A DNA stretch of 64,000 nt, from positions 75,618 to 139,617 of the forward strand of contig JAPLCP010000079.1 of NCBI GenBank assembly GCA_026392155.1, written 5' to 3'. Positions 1 through 10,020 of this stretch are shown one piece after another (position 1 is the stretch's first letter; every line of letters starts with the position of its first letter). The stretch comes from Armatimonadota bacterium (GTDB lineage Bacteria; Armatimonadota; Armatimonadia; Armatimonadales; Armatimonadaceae). The notes under the pieces were generated by a model. The model had not been told where the DNA came from and did no database searches. It saw only the letters and a program-made list of their open reading frames with translations. The position numbers and the translations under genes were made by a program.

Positions 1-1628
1 GTGATGAGATCGGCCCCGATATGTCCACGAGAGATCGCGCCATGGTTGGCGCCCCAGGCGTTCATCACCGAGTAGACATCCACAAACGGCCCGACTCCCG
101 TCAGGTTCGGGGCAAACCAGGTGGTCGGCCAGGTCGGGTTCGTGCGGGCATCGAGAACATCGTGGACTTCGTCGGGGAGGGAGACCGTCCAGCCCTCCGC
201 GATTTGCAGCACCGGGCCGAGGCCCCGAACCAAGTTGATGCGGAACATCGTGCAGGGAATATCGCCCAGGGTCGTGAAGTCCGTGCTCCAGCCCCCTGCC
301 GGGAAGTAGCCCAAGTCCGACGTGCACCAATTCGTCGCGACGAGGGCTTGCTTGGCGTCGTTGTCCTCGATCTCGTACCAGGGCTTGAGCGCATGGCCCG
401 TCCAGTCCAGCGCCGCCGGGCCGGAGTTGATGAGGTGCAGAATCCCGCCTGTTGCTTTTCCCGTAAGCTCATGCCCCGAGACACGCTTGACCGCATCGGC
501 GGACCAGTAGGTACGCACATCGGCGAAGAGCTGTGCCTCGCCCTGGGTCAAGAGGTGGCCAAAGAGCATGGATGCGCCGTTGAGGGCATCGTTTTCAGTA
601 GCGACAATATAGGGCTGGCGAATCCCGTTCCAGTCGAAGCTCGTGTTAAGGATCGCCTCCAGAAAGTCGCCATTGGGGAAGTGATCGGTCCACTGACGCT
701 GGCCTTGGAAGCCCCCCGCCAGCGCATTATGCCCGCGCGACTCCTCCACAAAGCCCATTTCGGCCAGCTTCGGGTTGCCCACCATCAGGTCCCGTGCGAT
801 CAGCGCCATCTTCACCGATGTCGCCCAGTCGGCGTCTTTCTGCTCGCGCGTGCGCTGCTTCTCGGGTGCGTTGGTGTCGGTGCCCTCGGGGCAGTGCTCC
901 TTCACCCAGGCCAGAGCGCGCACAAACTCGTCTTTATCGTAGATGCCACGGTCCATGCGCCGCACGAACTCGGTCATGTCCAGAAACTCGGGGCGCATCC
1001 CCAGGAAGCTCTCAAAGAAGTCGCAGTCCACGATCGAGCCCGCGATTCCCATCGAGACGCCGCCCATCGCCAGATAGCTCGTCCCCTTCATGGTCGCCAC
1101 CGCAAGCCCAGACTTCACAAAGCGCAGGATCTTCTCCGCAACATCAGCGGGGATGCTGGTGTCCGTGCTGTCCTGCACCTCATGGCCGTAGATACCAAAC
1201 GCGGGAATCCCCTTCTGCGTGTGCCCCGACAGTACAGCGGCCAGATAGACCGCGCCGGGTCGCTCCGTGCCATTGAAGCCCCAGACTGCCGTCGGAATGC
1301 TCGCATCCAGGCTCATGGTCTCCGCGCCGTAGCACCAGCACGGGGTCACGGTCAGCACCACGCCAACACCCTCACGCGCAAACTTCTCCGCACACGCCGC
1401 CGCCTCCGCCGCGCCGCCAATGCACGTGTCGGCGATGACCACTTCAACGGGCAAGCCACAGGCATGCTTGATATTTTCGACAATCAGCGCCGCCGTGCGC
1501 TGCGCCATGCCCATGGTCTGATCTTCCAGACTCTCACGGACCCCGCCGTAGCGGCCATCAATCGTGGGACGAATCCCAACTTTGGGAAGGGAACCGTTCA
1601 GGCGGTTCACCGGTGCATTCTTCTTCAT
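1..1628 (-). CDS. fucI: L-fucose isomerase, C-terminus truncated by window edge
   Basis: Own reverse-strand translation from ATG at 1628: [43 protein letters not shown]...[15 protein letters not shown]...[38 protein letters not shown]...[17 protein letters not shown]; matches FucI family throughout. Not in ORF track because it runs off the window. Confidence 0.95.
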   Translation of the reverse strand, partial: MKKNAPVNRLNGSLPKVGIRPTIDGRYGGVRESLEDQTMGMAQRTAALIVENIKHACGLPVEVVIADTCIGGAAEAAACAEKFAREGVGVVLTVTPCWCYGAETMSLDASIPTAVWGFNGTERPGAVYLAAVLSGHTQKGIPAFGIYGHEVQDSTDTSIPADVAEKILRFVKSGLAVATMKGTSYLAMGGVSMGIAGSIVDCDFFESFLGMRPEFLDMTEFVRRMDRGIYDKDEFVRALAWVKEHCPEGTDTNAPEKQRTREQKDADWATSVKMALIARDLMVGNPKLAEMGFVEESRGHNALAGGFQGQRQWTDHFPNGDFLEAILNTSFDWNGIRQPYIVATENDALNGASMLFGHLLTQGEAQLFADVRTYWSADAVKRVSGHELTGKATGGILHLINSGPAALDWTGHALKPWYEIEDNDAKQALVATNWCTSDLGYFPAGGWSTDFTTLGDIPCTMFRINLVRGLGPVLQIAEGWTVSLPDEVHDVLDARTNPTWPTTWFAPNLTGVGPFVDVYSVMNAWGANHGAISRGHIGADLI

Positions 1629-1646
1629 GCGGATATTTTACCCGTT

Positions 1647-1991
1647 TTACGGTGCCCCATGACAGTGCTCAAGCATTGCTCCATGAACCGAGCACGAAGG
1701 CGCAACACCGGGATCACCGAGAGTATAGAATCCACCTGACGGACAGAGAAGCGGCCAGTGTTTCCATCGGATGTACTGTTGCATATCGCCCCACTTTGGT
1801 TTGTAGCCCCTCGGGGTTCGCCCATCCATGAGACGCTGCTCTTTGGCACTATCAAGCTGATGCAAAATATGCTGGCACTCGTCATACTGATACTTGTGCT
1901 CGATGCGCTCTTGCCGGGCTTGAAGGGCGACCAGTTCTACGGGCACGGTGAAACAGAGAACGAGGGCGGCGCGGTAGGCAAGACGTTTCAT
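1647..1991 (-). CDS. short pseudopilin-like protein
   Basis: 114 aa; N-terminal hydrophobic segment, C-terminal CPSGGFYTLGDPGVAPSCSVHG resembling the CPxGGxYxxGxxGxxPxCSxHG tail of pseudopilin-like proteins; ends 18 nt before fucI start. Confidence 0.55.
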   Translation of the reverse strand: MKRLAYRAALVLCFTVPVELVALQARQERIEHKYQYDECQHILHQLDSAKEQRLMDGRTPRGYKPKWGDMQQYIRWKHWPLLCPSGGFYTLGDPGVAPSCSVHGAMLEHCHGAP

Positions 1992-2081
1992 ACGATCATT
2001 CTTGGTACCGCGTCGCTTTGTTTGTAGAGCGCTACTTGCGCCTAAGGTATCCTAAAGGCTCAGGCGAAAGGAGCCGTTTCG

Positions 2082-3146
2082 GTGGGACTTTACGAACAAC
2101 TCAAAGCAACGCCGAAATGGCAAATACGACGCGAGCTAGTGCACAGTAGCACCGATGCCGTGGCGCTTTTTGCCTGGCTTCCCCATGAGACAGAGGGCTG
2201 GGTGCGAGCGGCGATGGCGAAAGCCTTCGGAGAGCTTGGAGGGCCAGAGTCGCATCAGGCTCTGGAACGACTGGGACAGGACGACTCGGGTATGGTGCGG
2301 ATTGTTGCAGTGAAAGCCCTAGAGCAGCTCGCCGACCTAGAGGCACACTTCCAGCTCCGCGAGATCTACGCCCATGACGACGACCATCTCGTGCGGCTAA
2401 GCGTGGTAGAAACCGACTTGCCCGTTGGGGAAAGTGACTCTCTTGGGGCACTCTATGCCACCCTGGCCTACCAGGCCGATCCCCAAAAGCGCATGCTCGT
2501 AATCTACAACACCATACTCGAAGTAGGTCGGGCGATAGTCCCCCACCTCCGAAATCTCTGGATAACAGAGACTGCGCCGGAGGTTCGCCTCTTGCTGGTT
2601 CAGCAGCTCATAAGGCTCGGCGACGGCTCGGAGCCTGCTCTCTGGCGCACGGCACTACTTTCTGAGAAAGCTCCCACGGTGCGGGCTGCGCTGATTAAAG
2701 CCCTCTCCCATGAAGAAGACCCGGCGACACGCGCTGTCTTTCTCAAGGCCCTTGCCCAGGAAGAGATCGAATCTCTCCGACTCCAGCTCCTACAAGCCCT
2801 CAGGCACTGGCACGATTTTGCGATTTTCCAGACATTTTCCGCACACTGGAGTGCCTTTCGTAGCCCCGGAACGTACCTACAAGTAGGGCTCCTCCTCGAA
2901 GACTTTCTGACACACATCCCCACGGATGAGCTGATCGCATGGCTCCTGGCAGAGGACAGCATCACGCACCGGAGTCAGCCCTTTCTGGCTATGGAAGTTC
3001 ACAAGCGTGGGGACAAGGCACAAGAGATCCTTGCGACGATTCTGAAAGTCAAAGCACCTTCAAATTCCAATAACTACGATGAACCGGCCCCGCTTCGTCA
3101 TCTTAGTCTCTTGCTCAACCCAACTGCAGAGAATAACAAAGACTGA
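2082..3146 (+). CDS. HEAT-repeat domain protein
   Basis: 354 aa, repeating helical units (MAKAFGELGGPESHQALERLGQDDSGMVRIVAVKALEQLAD); GGAG upstream of GTG. Confidence 0.75.
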   Translation: MGLYEQLKATPKWQIRRELVHSSTDAVALFAWLPHETEGWVRAAMAKAFGELGGPESHQALERLGQDDSGMVRIVAVKALEQLADLEAHFQLREIYAHDDDHLVRLSVVETDLPVGESDSLGALYATLAYQADPQKRMLVIYNTILEVGRAIVPHLRNLWITETAPEVRLLLVQQLIRLGDGSEPALWRTALLSEKAPTVRAALIKALSHEEDPATRAVFLKALAQEEIESLRLQLLQALRHWHDFAIFQTFSAHWSAFRSPGTYLQVGLLLEDFLTHIPTDELIAWLLAEDSITHRSQPFLAMEVHKRGDKAQEILATILKVKAPSNSNNYDEPAPLRHLSLLLNPTAENNKD

Positions 3147-3201
3147 GAATTTGCTACGGTATTTCCAAACTCTCGGGCATTGGTGGAGCGATACAGGTAC
3201 A

Positions 3202-4443
3202 ATGAGAACCGTGGGACGAAAGACCAGCACCAGTAGCATTAAAGCCTTTGTGATCACCGTCGCGTTTATTTTTCTCTTTACGGTCGCGCTTTTGCTGGAC
3301 ATTCAGTATCTCTACTTCATGGCCGTGATGGCCGCGCTGATCCAGCCCATTGCGTATGGAATTGTCGCACTGGCCCCTACCAGCTACTCGGGCCAGCGCC
3401 GACACGTTAGTAGCGCTATCGAGGGCAAGCCCCTCCGTGTTACGTTGGAGCTCTCGGCCCAGGGACGATTTCCCGCCACGACTCTCGAAGTAGACGAGGT
3501 ACTTCCGCCCTCCCTCCCGCGCACCGATGAGCCACTTCGGCGCAAGCCAGAGTCCTGGGACGGCTACACGGGCACTCTGACGTATACCGTAGAGCCCCTT
3601 CTGCGTGGGGTGCACACACTGGGACCCACGCGTGTCGAGACTACCGATCCTCTAGGGCTCTTCTCGTTCTCCGCCGACCTTGCACCGACCACGGAGGTCG
3701 TGGTGCATCCCTCGCCTCTCACGGTTCGGGTGGCACAGTCCGGCGGCGAGGGGCGCTTCGGGGTGCGGGAGCGCGAGGGCAAGGCGCAGCGCGGCGATGG
3801 CCTAGAGTTTCACGGCGTCCGCGAGTACCACCCCGGCGACTCTTTAAGGCGTGTCCACTGGCGTACGACCGCGCGCACCGGTCGGCTCGCCGTCGTGGAG
3901 TTTGAGAAAGCCTTTGAGCAAGACCTGGTGATCGCGCTGGATCTCACAAAAGAAACCCATGTCGGGAGTGGGCGCGAGTCCACCCTAGAGTACGCCGTGA
4001 AGATCGCCGCCACCCTCGCAGATCGAACAGCGACCCGTGGCGGGGGCGTGATGCTCTTTACCCAAACCGGCAAGGCCACCCTTGATGCCCGCTCCAGTGA
4101 CCCAGAGGCCGCCCGCTATCGTCTCTTTGACCAGCTTGCACGCGCACAGGCCACCGCAGACGTGTCCTTGGCGGCGACCCTGAGTGCGCAGCAGTTTCGT
4201 CCGGGCACGCGCCTCGTGGTGCTAACAGCAGCCGGGGATCCCGCCCTTGATGCGTGGCTCACCCGCCGCCTGAGCCTAGGCGATAGCCTCGAAGTCTACT
4301 ACTTCGATCCCTTGAGCTTTGGAGGACGGGCCACACGCCTGCCAGGTGTCCCTCCCACCTTCCTGAAGCGCATCGAGAAGAAACACTCCCCTTGGGAAGA
4401 AGGAGGCAAACACCTTGAGCCAATCCTCCGTGAAAGTCGCTAG
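3202..4443 (+). CDS. DUF58 domain-containing protein
   Basis: Two N-terminal TM helices, then GLEFHGVREYHPGDSLRRVHWRTTARTGRLAVVEFE (DUF58 signature). Start 3202 ATG or 3211 GTG; the ORF-track start at 3079 overlaps the upstream gene. Confidence 0.85.
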   Translation: MRTVGRKTSTSSIKAFVITVAFIFLFTVALLLDIQYLYFMAVMAALIQPIAYGIVALAPTSYSGQRRHVSSAIEGKPLRVTLELSAQGRFPATTLEVDEVLPPSLPRTDEPLRRKPESWDGYTGTLTYTVEPLLRGVHTLGPTRVETTDPLGLFSFSADLAPTTEVVVHPSPLTVRVAQSGGEGRFGVREREGKAQRGDGLEFHGVREYHPGDSLRRVHWRTTARTGRLAVVEFEKAFEQDLVIALDLTKETHVGSGRESTLEYAVKIAATLADRTATRGGGVMLFTQTGKATLDARSSDPEAARYRLFDQLARAQATADVSLAATLSAQQFRPGTRLVVLTAAGDPALDAWLTRRLSLGDSLEVYYFDPLSFGGRATRLPGVPPTFLKRIEKKHSPWEEGGKHLEPILRESR

Positions 4444-6532
4444 TTCCGAGCTAGCCCCGAAAACTCAGGAGGGCTCGCTGCCACTCCAGCTTGCCGCCCT
4501 TCTGGGGCAGAGCCTTGCTCTTTACGCCCTTGCCTCTCCGATCATCAGTATCGGCTACACAATGTTCTTGGTATTGTTGGGGGTGGTCGGGCTCTTCACC
4601 GCCCGTGCCGTTCAGCGCAGAGAAGGAGGCAGCGCACTCTTACTTCCGGGTGCGATTGGGATGATAGCAACATTTTTCGTGGTTCAGTTCCTTGTGCTGC
4701 GCTTTCGAAATGTGCTCCCCCTAGACTTCGCTCTCACGAGTGCCGACACCAGCCTGATCATGGCTCTGACCTTTACGGCTACCCTCGCGATATTCTTCTG
4801 GCTTACCGACTCTGCGACGCTTTTTTCGTGTGTCTGGTCTATGGCCATGTCCGGACTTGCCGCCACGATCAACCTGAACGTCATCACGATTGTCTGCTTT
4901 GGGGCCTACTTGCTCTGTGCGCTCTTTCTGCTGGTGCACCACCACACGCTGGCGCAGGCAGGGGCTATCGGGCGGCGACAGGTCACCTCAGGCTCCCTGC
5001 TTCTGCTCCAAGTGCGGACGGCGGCGCTGCTGTGGCTCCTGACCTTTGTTCTGGGCTGCGTAGTCGCGATTCCGCTTCAGATGATCGGGCGCAATATGTC
5101 TCTGGAGCGGGTGCTGGAGCGCTTGAAAGTCTCTCACGAGCAGAAGCGCCTCCAGGGAGCCAAGCAGCTACGAAACTTTGAGAGTGCACGGGAGTTTGCC
5201 GTCGGACTGGGGCCGGTCACCGATGACGATACCCTGCTCTACCGGGTCAAGGTCTCACGTCCCTACTACTGGCGCATTAGCACCTTCGCAACGCTCCAAG
5301 GCAACCTCTGGGTTCCCTACGCCGCGGATCTTGATGGGGAGGCACTTGCTCCCCAGAGTAGGGCCAGTAGCCAGAGCCTCTTCACCTTCTCACCCGGTGT
5401 GGAAGGTTCACGAGCAAAAACGGAGCCGGTTCAGGTCATGGTCGAGCCACTAGTCTCCCTACGCGGCCTGTGCCATATCGCCGAGCCACGGGAGCTTCGC
5501 ACCGACCTGCCCACGATCATTCGCCGGGTAGATGGCACTCTGGGAATGATCCGTAACCAGCTTGACATGGCTCCCCCGCTCACGGCATACTCCCTGACCT
5601 GTGATGTCTCCATTGCGACATCGCAGGAGCTGAATAACTCCTCACGTCGCTATCCCAAGGAGATCCAGGATCGGTATCTCCAAGACCCAAATCCCACTCT
5701 CTTAGACGAGCTGGCACGCACGGCGATTGGAGCGACCAAAGGCCCCTTTGACCAAGCGGAGGCCATCCGACAGTTTGTGGCGAACCGGTGTATCTACTCA
5801 CTAGATGCCCCCGCGTGCCCTCTGGGACGGAACCCGGCGGAGTGGTTTCTCAATGAGTCCAAGGTCGGCTACTGTGACCTCTACGCGACATCGGTGACGA
5901 TGCTCTGCCGCGCGGCAGGCATCCCGGCACGCATTGCGACGGGCTTCAATGCTGGGGAAGTAGACCCCGATCATCCGTCTTCCTACCACCTTCGAGAGCG
6001 CAATCGCCACGCCTGGTGCGAAGTGTTTTTTACTGGCTACGGCTGGATTCCCTTTGATGCCACGGCCCTCACCGCAGAAGCGACCTCGATCCCCGTGGCA
6101 AGTCCTCCCAGCACTAAGGCCAAGACTGCGAACATCTCCCCTGGCCCCCTTGCGCTGGCAGGCATTGCCGTACTTGGGCTACTCGCGGTGGGCGGCAACG
6201 AACTCTACCAGCGGCGGCGCGGTGTTCGTCCAGGGCAAAGCCAGACCTCGCCGGAAGAGATCTTTGCGCGACGTGTTCTGGCAACCTACCGTAGCGCTCT
6301 GCACCAGCTCAAGCGCCACGGCGCCATGCGAGAGAGCACGATGACGATCGGGGAGCACACCCAGCTTGTCCAGAAACGACTTGGTAGCAGCGTGGGAAAA
6401 CACTACGAGCGGCTTGCCAAGCTCAGCGAGCGTGCCCTTTTTGCCCAGCAGGCACTCCAAGAAAAGGATGTGAGCCTTGCACAAGAGGCCCTGCGCGAGC
6501 TCAATACGAACCTGAAAGAGAGAAAACACTAG
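4415..6532 (+). CDS. TgpA-like membrane protein with transglutaminase-like domain
   Basis: Multiple TM helices then GYCDLYATSVTMLCRAAGIPARIATGFNAGE...RNRHAWCEVFFTGYGWIPFDAT transglutaminase core. Confidence 0.88.
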   Translation: MSQSSVKVASSELAPKTQEGSLPLQLAALLGQSLALYALASPIISIGYTMFLVLLGVVGLFTARAVQRREGGSALLLPGAIGMIATFFVVQFLVLRFRNVLPLDFALTSADTSLIMALTFTATLAIFFWLTDSATLFSCVWSMAMSGLAATINLNVITIVCFGAYLLCALFLLVHHHTLAQAGAIGRRQVTSGSLLLLQVRTAALLWLLTFVLGCVVAIPLQMIGRNMSLERVLERLKVSHEQKRLQGAKQLRNFESAREFAVGLGPVTDDDTLLYRVKVSRPYYWRISTFATLQGNLWVPYAADLDGEALAPQSRASSQSLFTFSPGVEGSRAKTEPVQVMVEPLVSLRGLCHIAEPRELRTDLPTIIRRVDGTLGMIRNQLDMAPPLTAYSLTCDVSIATSQELNNSSRRYPKEIQDRYLQDPNPTLLDELARTAIGATKGPFDQAEAIRQFVANRCIYSLDAPACPLGRNPAEWFLNESKVGYCDLYATSVTMLCRAAGIPARIATGFNAGEVDPDHPSSYHLRERNRHAWCEVFFTGYGWIPFDATALTAEATSIPVASPPSTKAKTANISPGPLALAGIAVLGLLAVGGNELYQRRRGVRPGQSQTSPEEIFARRVLATYRSALHQLKRHGAMRESTMTIGEHTQLVQKRLGSSVGKHYERLAKLSERALFAQQALQEKDVSLAQEALRELNTNLKERKH

Positions 6533-7633
6533 ATGGCACGAGCTGCCGCCACTAAGCCTAAGGCCCAGGAGCGCCCTGAAGGCCCTCCAAGAGTGATCTT
6601 ACTGACCGGGATGGAGTCGGATCGGAAGCACGCCGAGGCGCTACTTTTTCTGAAGCAGGCCGACCCAGACTTCGCCGACTTCGATGCGGAGACCCTCGAT
6701 GGCTCGCACGTCAAGGCAGATCAGGTGCTGGGGGCTGTCGGAACCGTTCCCTTTGGTAGCGGCAAGAAAGTCGTGGTGCTCCGCGACACCCAGCAGCTCG
6801 ATGCCGAAGACCAGAAGCGCCTCGCCGGCGGCCTGGACCGTATTCCCCCGAGTGGGCTCTTGGTCCTGCACACGGGCTCTCCCATTGTCGAAGACGGAAA
6901 GACCAAGCGCGGCACGACGGTGAGTACGGAGCTTGCCAATGCGGTCAAAAAACTCGGGGAGGTGCGGGACTTTGCCCTGCCGAAAGTCGAGGATCTCCGT
7001 GGACACTTGCTCCAGGAGGCCCGCCGCTTGGGCAAGACACTAGATCAAGACGCCCTCACGCTTCTCTCCCAGCTCCCCGCCGACGATGTGCGCCATATTG
7101 GCACGGAGCTAGAGAAAGCGGCCCTCCACGCCGGAGACAGCCCGCGCATCTCCGCCGCCGATGTGGAGGCAACTCTCTCACGCGGCCCCGATGATGTGAT
7201 CTTCAAGCTCTGCGATGCCGTGGGGATGCGCAAGTCCAAAGAGGCGCTTGCCCATGTGAACATGCTCTTTCGCGGCAGCAACCGCCCGGAATCCGTCGCC
7301 CCACGCACTTTGGTTCTGCTGGCCCGCCAGATCCGCTTGGTCATGCAGTTTCGGTACTTAGGCGAGAAGAAGATGGCGGGCCGCAATGCCCAGCCGGTCA
7401 GTGCACAAGTCGCCGCCCTGCTTCCTGCTGATGGTGCGGCGTCTATTATCAGTAACCCGCGCACGTCGTGGATGGCCGATAAGTACGTCGGTCAGGCCCG
7501 CAACTTCACCCTCCCCGAGCTGGAAGAGCGTCTCGAAAAGCTCCTGCACGCCGACCTAACCCTCAAAGGGGTCTACCCCGGCGGCGACAGCCCCCAAGCC
7601 GTGCTCCAGCGCCTCGTGATCGAGCTTTGCTAG
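6533..7633 (+). CDS. holA: DNA polymerase III subunit delta
   Basis: 366 aa, HolA-like organisation (VILLTGMESDRKHAEALLF...; DALTLLSQLPADDVRHIGTELEKAALHAGDSPRISAADVEATLS; LLARQIRLVMQFRYL). Confidence 0.82.
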   Translation: MARAAATKPKAQERPEGPPRVILLTGMESDRKHAEALLFLKQADPDFADFDAETLDGSHVKADQVLGAVGTVPFGSGKKVVVLRDTQQLDAEDQKRLAGGLDRIPPSGLLVLHTGSPIVEDGKTKRGTTVSTELANAVKKLGEVRDFALPKVEDLRGHLLQEARRLGKTLDQDALTLLSQLPADDVRHIGTELEKAALHAGDSPRISAADVEATLSRGPDDVIFKLCDAVGMRKSKEALAHVNMLFRGSNRPESVAPRTLVLLARQIRLVMQFRYLGEKKMAGRNAQPVSAQVAALLPADGAASIISNPRTSWMADKYVGQARNFTLPELEERLEKLLHADLTLKGVYPGGDSPQAVLQRLVIELC

Positions 7634-7651
7634 CCGGGTACAATCCAGCTG

Positions 7652-8788
7652 ATGTCATTTGATAGTGGTTCCGACCTCCCCGACCAGATCATCCGCCAGA
7701 TTCTAGGCAAGGCCGCCGAGGTCGCCGATGGGGTGCGGACGCTTTTCGAGAGCGTGGACTCCCGCCGGGAGCTGCTGCGCAACCAGCTTATTCTGGAGAG
7801 CCGTATCCTCCACACCGACGATCTTCCTCTCGTGGAAGCCCCGGCCTGCTGCGCCATTGACGGTGGCGCGGCGGTGGAGAAGGGCCTTGGGATGGACACT
7901 GCGCTTGCGGTCGCCGTGGGCGTGGAAGGACTGGGCGGCACGGGGCTCTGGAGTGAGACACCGTTTGCCGCGTGGCAAAAGACACTCCAGCACGAGGGCG
8001 ATGCCACGGGGAGCACCTGCCGCGCCGTGATGACCACGCTGGAGCTCTCTCTGCTGCGCGATGCCCCCCACCCTATCGTGCTCCTAGACGGCTCGCATCT
8101 CACCCCGGTTATCTCGCTCAATGCCGCGCTGAGTATCAGCAATGACGGCTTAAGGCAAGAGCTGGCGGAGAACTTTGCGCACTACCGCACCGCCGAGGCG
8201 CTCCATGCCGCGATGTTCAACCCTGAGATCGTCGCCTTGGTCAAGTACGACGGCACGCGCGACTTAGGGGAGACCTGGCTGGGCGGACAGCTCAAGCTCG
8301 ACGACCGCACGACCATGACGCTTCTTCTCCACGCCGATGAGTACACCCAGCCCGTGCCGCTGGGGCTGACGCAAAAGAGCAAGCGCAACTGGATCGCCAA
8401 AGAAATTCAGAAGCTCACGCCCTCAGATGCCATTCGAGAAGAGGTGCGCGAGGCCGTGAATGAAGCCGTCTCGCAAGTGCGCACCGACGGCCTCTTTGCG
8501 GTCTACTACAAACCCCAGCCCTGGAGCCCCGCGTTTCGCCTAGAGCTCAAGAAAGAAGTCGCGCAGAATCCCACACGCCTCGCCGGAGTCTTTGCCACGC
8601 TCAAAGCCCAGGTCATCAGCCCCGAGATTCGCGAGCCCTACCCACAGTATGTCGCCGATCGCATGGCAAAGTCCGTCGGGGATGCCTTGGTGGCACTGCG
8701 CACCGCCGTGAACTACGACCTTGCCGACGCGGGACTTTCGGAGTATGTTGCACTAGTCGCCCACTCGTATCGAACCGAGGCACTGTGA
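7652..8788 (+). CDS. NurA-domain-like protein (putative nuclease)
   Basis: CAIDGGAAVEKGLGMDTALAVAVGVE, LLDGSHL, DDRTTMTLLL, VYYKPQPWSPAFRLELKKEV...REPYPQYVADRMAK follow NurA domain order; no HerA adjacent. Confidence 0.55.
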   Translation: MSFDSGSDLPDQIIRQILGKAAEVADGVRTLFESVDSRRELLRNQLILESRILHTDDLPLVEAPACCAIDGGAAVEKGLGMDTALAVAVGVEGLGGTGLWSETPFAAWQKTLQHEGDATGSTCRAVMTTLELSLLRDAPHPIVLLDGSHLTPVISLNAALSISNDGLRQELAENFAHYRTAEALHAAMFNPEIVALVKYDGTRDLGETWLGGQLKLDDRTTMTLLLHADEYTQPVPLGLTQKSKRNWIAKEIQKLTPSDAIREEVREAVNEAVSQVRTDGLFAVYYKPQPWSPAFRLELKKEVAQNPTRLAGVFATLKAQVISPEIREPYPQYVADRMAKSVGDALVALRTAVNYDLADAGLSEYVALVAHSYRTEAL

Positions 8789-8797
8789 AGGAAAACC

Positions 8798-9448
8798 ATG
8801 GAAAAAATACGGCTTGTGATTGCAGAAGACCAGGCGATGATGCGCGAGAGCCTGGCACAGATGCTGGCACTGGAGGATGACATCCAAGTTGTCGGCACCG
8901 CCTCCGATGGCGAGCGGGCGCTCTCGGTCTGCCGCGCCCAGAAACCCGATGTGCTTCTCACCGATATTGGGATGCCCAAGGTCAGCGGGATTGAGGTCAC
9001 GGACACGCTCCGCAAAGAGCTTCCCGACACCCATATCGTGATCCTGACGATCTACGGCGATGACGACAAAGTGTTCGCCGCTATCAAAGCCGGTGCGCGA
9101 GGCTATGTCCTCAAAGACTCCCCGCCGGAAGAGGCCCTCGCCGCCATCCGCGCCGTCGCACGGGGCGGCGGTCTGCTCCCCCCCGCGCTCGCCAGCCGCG
9201 TCTTCAACGAGTTTAGCCGCCTCTCCACCCAGCGTGCCGTAGACAACGCCGTCTTTGCGCACCTCACTGACCGCGAGCGCGAAGTGCTCAGCTTTATCGG
9301 CAAGGGCATGCGCAACAAAGAGATCGCCGAGTCGCTTTTCATCTCTGAGAAGACTGTCAAGAACCACATCTCCAAGATCTTCGAGAAGCTAGAAGTAAAC
9401 TCCCGCGCCGAAGCCGCCCTCCTCGCTGCCCGGCAGGGGTTGGTCTAA
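8798..9448 (+). CDS. NarL/FixJ-family response regulator
   Basis: IRLVIAEDQAMMRESLAQML...DVLLTDIGMPKVSGIEV receiver plus LTDREREVLSFIGKGMRNKEIAESLFISEKTVKNHISKIFEKL HTH. Confidence 0.95.
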   Translation: MEKIRLVIAEDQAMMRESLAQMLALEDDIQVVGTASDGERALSVCRAQKPDVLLTDIGMPKVSGIEVTDTLRKELPDTHIVILTIYGDDDKVFAAIKAGARGYVLKDSPPEEALAAIRAVARGGGLLPPALASRVFNEFSRLSTQRAVDNAVFAHLTDREREVLSFIGKGMRNKEIAESLFISEKTVKNHISKIFEKLEVNSRAEAALLAARQGLV

Positions 9449-9477
9449 AAGGCCAAGGCGCAGCCAGCAAAACCGCT

Positions 9478-10014
9478 ATGGTGCAAAAACAAGAGCAACA
9501 ACGAAAGCCCCCCAAACAGATGTATTGGCACACCGGCTGGAAGTGCCTGGCGGAGTCACTGTCGATGGCATTTTTCGCGATCTTTAGCACCACAGATATT
9601 GGAGATACGGCACTTCCCCTCTACACCCGCCTCTTTCTTGGTTTCGGGGGCGCTTGTCTGTGGCTCCTCGCCCTGAGCTGGCTCTACGACTTGGCGCAGG
9701 TTCTTCGTGATGGCCCACAGCTAAGTCGCGTGGCTGGCTTCCTCTCCAGTAGGCCCTTCGTGCATTTGATTGCAAGCCTTATACTTTTGCCCGCCTCCCT
9801 ATGGATAGGCTATGTTCTCTGCACAGTAGGCTATCTCCCTTCCGCCCTTCCCGTCCTTCTCCAACTTCTGATCTGCTGGCTGATCAATATCTTCTGCTGG
9901 CTCCATGTTGCTGCTCTGCGAAAGCTCGGGCCACCCACACTTCCACCAGAAAAAGAGCGCTGGTGGGTTGATGACGGTACTGAAAAAGGAAAACAGGCGT
10001 TCGATCACGAATAG
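9478..10014 (+). CDS. hypothetical membrane protein
   Basis: 178 aa with about 4 hydrophobic segments. Confidence 0.6.
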   Translation: MVQKQEQQRKPPKQMYWHTGWKCLAESLSMAFFAIFSTTDIGDTALPLYTRLFLGFGGACLWLLALSWLYDLAQVLRDGPQLSRVAGFLSSRPFVHLIASLILLPASLWIGYVLCTVGYLPSALPVLLQLLICWLINIFCWLHVAALRKLGPPTLPPEKERWWVDDGTEKGKQAFDHE

Positions 10015-10020
10015 CTGGAC

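Noticed and set aside
21-1739. 572-aa plus-strand ORF
   Set aside because: Antisense shadow of fucI; Arg/His-rich translation without family features.
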